Source: Brassica napus
Lineage: Eukaryota; Streptophyta; Magnoliopsida; Brassicales; Brassicaceae
Assembly (NCBI RefSeq): GCF_020379485.1
Contig: NC_063436.1
Coordinates: 28,270,423 to 28,334,422, forward strand
DNA: 64,000 nucleotides
Reading direction: 5' to 3'
Shown: piece by piece, positions 60,542 through 64,000 of the stretch
How the letters are laid out: each line of letters begins with the position of its first letter
How positions within the stretch are numbered: the first letter of the stretch is position 1
Notes under the pieces: model-generated
What the model was told of the DNA's origin: nothing
Seen by the model: the letters and a program-made list of their open reading frames with translations, nothing else
Database searches by the model: none
Program-made: the position numbers and the translations under genes

Positions 60542-62350
60542 GGTGGACTTTTGTCTGGTTTCGTAGAGGGTTTGGGCTTTTCAGGACAGAACATGACGAT
60601 GAGATGGTGAAGATGACGATGAGATGTCTCTGATCCAAACCACTCTTACGTGGTCGTTTCTTTCGTGGGGGGTTGTTTTGAAATTTACAAAAGCTTTGGG
60701 TAAGGAACTACGATTATCTAAACTAAAAGGTCCTTTTTGCAGCAAAAGTAGGGAAGAACAAATTAGAGTTAATTGCACCAAACTCCAACGTAAACTAAAA
60801 GGTCTTTTAATTTGAAGAAAAAAAACCAGGAAGAAAGATCCAGTAATGTAAAGCTAGATTTATTTTTTATTGTTTTAAAATATATTTTCAAATATATAAA
60901 ACATAAATCATATGTCATAGTTTGAACTTTGACCTTGTTAACTTATTTTCTAAAATTCTATACAGACATTTTAAAATGGTCTACCCAAAGCATACATTCC
61001 TGATGAACAATTACAAAGACAACAGTAAAGATCGATATATGCAGTATGTCTGTGAAATTAATGGTTATATATGGTCTCGGAGGGGTATGATAGATTCTAC
61101 GAGATTAATGGTTATACGCACCATTATCTCGAAGAAGGGTATTGAGATAAAGATCTCACATCAAAAATATGTAAAAAATTTGAGTAATATATAAATGATT
61201 GGACCAATCAACTTACAACCAATTAATTTTAAGTTAGAAGTTCATAAAACTTGACAATACCATCATGGACTTGATGATTATTACTGGATATTCTTTTGCC
61301 AATACTTCACAGTCTCGCAATGAGGTCAATTATATTAAACTGCTAACAGAAATTCCGAAGTTTTAAATTTCATACCATTACTATTCGTACCATGAAAATG
61401 TGAGTAACGAAGAGTAGTAACTAAATTTGTTTTCTTACAAACTCTTTAGCAATTACTTCTACTGAACTACTAAAATAATCGTAATTAGTTGATCATATGA
61501 TGAGTCTTATCTTAATAAGTGGATCCTAAGAATCACAACATATTTTTTCTATTTTGTTAATAGTTTTTATCATCTATTTCATTATTCATACTTCATAGCA
61601 TGAAAATGTGAATGATTAATCCTAACTAGTTAAAAGCATATCGGAGTTTTGTAATCTTGCATGCATGCGCATGTGATCGTCGTGTACGTAAAAGGTAAAA
61701 GCACCATCTTAAAAAGCATTCGATAAGAACTGAGCACATAAAAATATTACTAATTAAAAGCTAAGTATATTGAGTGATTTACATTTAAAGGATTAACTAC
61801 TGAGGTAGTTAACTAGTGATTTACAGTTTTTATTACACTAAGAGACAGTTTCAACTACTGAGGTAGTTTATCTCAACTAAGATAGAACGAGAAAGTGAGT
61901 TTTTAAATTAATGGGACCCATCAGTTTCTCTTTCTTCTTCTTCTTTTATCGTTGTTTTTTTTTTCTAGTCAAAAATAAAAGTTTTTATCTCTTAATCTTT
62001 CCAAACAAGAAGAAGAAGACATGAAGATCTCAAACACTTCAGACCCGTTATAATATATACCGCCAGAACCCTTGTGCTCTTCAGTTCATCTCCCCTTGTG
62101 CTCTTTAACTCATCTTCCTTAACAAAAAAACTCACTATTTTTGAAATCTGAACTTGAAAAATATTTTATAAATGATAAAACTACGATCTTGAAGTGTAAC
62201 ATATAATTAAATCGTAAAAGAATGAACGATTATGTGAAAGAAATCAATGGCGGCCGTAAAAATTTTGGAGAAAACCCTAAAATTCTGGGGAAGACGAAGA
62301 CATATTTACTAAAATGCCACTGATTAAAAAAAATTGAAAATAAACAAAAT
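60542..62350. other. Intergenic region, no gene seen
   Basis: AT-rich. The sequence AACTACTGAGGTAGTT, which can fold as a 6-bp hairpin, occurs at 61795-61810 and 61853-61868, each preceded by GTGATTTACA. Other short frames have no domain. Confidence 0.5.
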
Positions 62351-63335
62351 ATGTACACATTCATGGGTCGTACACATGGATAATAATGTATATGTACACT
62401 ATTATATTAATAATTTGTAAACACTTCTGAAGGTGTTTACGTGTTTAACATTTACTTATAAAATTACAACTATGTACACTATTTTATCAAATATATTGCA
62501 TTCACCTGTGTTCTGATATTGGTAAGTTTGAACATGTCCAAATAGTGTACATATGTCCAAAGCAAAAACCTTTGTACATGTATACATAGTGAGAGATCTT
62601 TAGATATGGTGTAATATTGGTAAATTTGTACATGTACTTGGTAAGTGTCCATATGGGCAACATGGAAACCTCATACATATGTACATGGAGCTAAACTTGT
62701 AGTTGTGTTTTACATGTGGAATGTACATTACATATGTACATGTGGACATCAAACAACGCTGACAAGAAAATGCATGAAAGAAACCGACGTATGCGTTTAG
62801 TTCAATTAAAAGAACGATTGGATAACCGCATGTACACATGTACGCTATTATACTTTAAGATTCACATAATTACGTTTTGACCCCAAACTTTTCAATTCAT
62901 CTTCATTAGACGTGTGTACGAAAAAGTGAATTAGCGTACATGTGTACAGAACATATGGTGGTGTACATATGTACGAGAAATATGATAGTGTACATATGTA
63001 AAACAACCATAAATTAATCAAGCTAAGACCTACCATGAAGCTAGCATGAAAACACACACATTAATCAGAAGCTCTTAAAGAAGGTGTGAAGGATGATATT
63101 TAGGTTCAGTCATATTTCAAGGATGCCCAACCCTGCGTGTACATGGGAAGAAGGAAAAAAGTTCACATGTACATTATGTTAACATTATGTGAGTTCATAA
63201 AGTCGCAGAAGCTTAATTATTTAGATAGAAAACCTACAAAAAGCCAAAAATGTGTACACAATCACTTTGATGTATAATACAAAATTAAGTGTACACATGT
63301 ACAGTTTGAATGTAATGTACACATAATTTTTGTTT
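62351..63335. repeat. Block with about 25 GTAC-containing palindromic motifs
   Basis: Motifs such as GTACATATGTAC, GTACACATGTAC and TTGTACATGTAC are scattered on both strands. By hand count there are about 25 GTAC tetramers in about 980 bases, where about four would be expected by chance. Spacing is irregular, so this is not a simple tandem array, and there is no reading frame. Confidence 0.7.
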
Positions 63336-63764
63336 TTTTTCATAAATGTTGCAAAATTACGAAAATAACTTCATCTTCTTCCTTAGCCATTGTCGACCAG
63401 AAACCATGATCTCCGCATATCTCGCATGTTTTCTACGATTCTTTGTATTCTCAACTTGTTTTTTATGTATTTTTATCTAGATGTGATAGTTTTCAATCTT
63501 AATTCATGGCAATAATGAATCAGAGTGACGAGAAGATGTTTATGGTAGTTCATAGATGAGTCGTTGTACGTCTCTACCGTTGATGTTGCCGTCGAATATG
63601 CCATCACTACACCACCATCAGCCATGTATCTTCATATATCTTAAAAAAAACTTAGGAAAAAAAAAGATAATGATTAATGATAACGTTTTTGGAAAAATGA
63701 ATTTGGAAGAATCATATTTTGATTTACAAAAATTACATAGAAATATAAAAGGAAAGATGAAGAA
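63336..63764. other. Intergenic, no gene supported
   Basis: An 80-codon frame at 63556-63798 runs into the poly(T) tract and shows no domain. Confidence 0.45.
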
Positions 63765-64000
63765 GAAAGTTTTTTTTTTTTTTCCGCCAAGGATTTAATT
63801 TTTATTAATAAACCGGGCCAAGCCCAAAATACATGGCCTAAGGCCCAAATACACAATAAAACCTAAAAGCCCAAAAGCCTAACGGCTACAATCTAACACT
63901 TTAACGGGCCCGCGGCCCAAACCATACAAGACCGAACGACGTCGGCTGGACAAACGCATCAAGGAAGCTGGCTGCTGTACACGTGGAAGCATCTGCGCCC
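63765..64000 (-). mobile_element. 3' end of a LINE-like retroposon, continuing past the window
   Basis: A run of about 14 T (to 63782) is followed by CCGCCAAGGATTTAATTTTT. On the minus strand this is an AATAAA-containing end and a poly(A) tail. The adjoining sequence to 64000 has a different composition, rich in GGCCCA, GGGCC and AAGCCC motifs. A LINE on the minus strand is the best fit; neither coding sequence nor the far target duplication is in the window. Confidence 0.45.

Noticed and set aside
60216..60566. 116-codon plus-strand frame
   Set aside because: It is antisense to exon 1 of the methyltransferase gene.

Overview
The window is nuclear DNA from a plant of the mustard family, most likely a Brassica or close Brassiceae relative. 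It is AT-rich, its genes are intron-bearing with GT-AG junctions, and the gene order matches, as I recall it, Arabidopsis chromosome 4 from about At4g29220 to At4g29590: PFK1 (remnant), NAC075, an LRX-like LRR protein, a HAD acid phosphatase, defensin-like (LCR) genes, Derlin-1 (broken), profilin 4, F-box/kelch genes, ribosomal protein L28, mitochondrial ATP synthase subunit g, PRMT11 and a SAM-dependent methyltransferase. Several Arabidopsis neighbours are absent, as expected in a fractionated Brassica subgenome. Gene names rest on recognition of protein sequence plus this recalled order; no database was searched.

Layout. 1-2.1 kb: 3' part of a gamma-glutamyl transpeptidase gene, then a decayed 5' fragment of PFK1. 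2.9-4.5 kb: an 824-bp direct tandem duplication rich in degenerate CCCTAAA motifs. 6.1-6.4 kb: nested MITEs. 8.9-14.7 kb: NAC075 in six exons, with a candidate Helitron in intron 3. 18.9-21.5 kb: an LRR gene and a HAD phosphatase gene, tail to tail. 22.8-30.65 kb: one CACTA (En/Spm) transposon with terminal repeats, a TCA target duplication and two decayed genes. 31.9-34.3 kb: two tandem defensin-like genes. 35.3-37.6 kb: a Derlin-1 pseudogene split by a DYW-type PPR fragment. 38.3-39.0 kb: profilin. 39-44.5 kb: repeats, including a LINE fragment and Stowaway-like MITEs. 45-52.2 kb: two intact F-box/kelch genes and one partial copy, with MITE and Helitron debris between them. 53-60.5 kb: a compact run of housekeeping genes (RPL28, tRNA-Pro, ATP synthase g, PRMT11, methyltransferase). 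60.5-64 kb: intergenic, with a dense GTAC cluster and, at the edge, the 3' end of a retroposon.

The genes are individual nuclear genes, not a pathway. I did not find a clearly new biological system. The observations most worth checking are the PPR fragment splitting Derlin-1, a recurring class of tiny poly(A)-only insertions flanked by 11-16 bp direct repeats (two with empty sites in paralogous sequence inside this window), the GTAC-rich block at 62.35-63.33 kb, and an 11-nt microexon in PRMT11.
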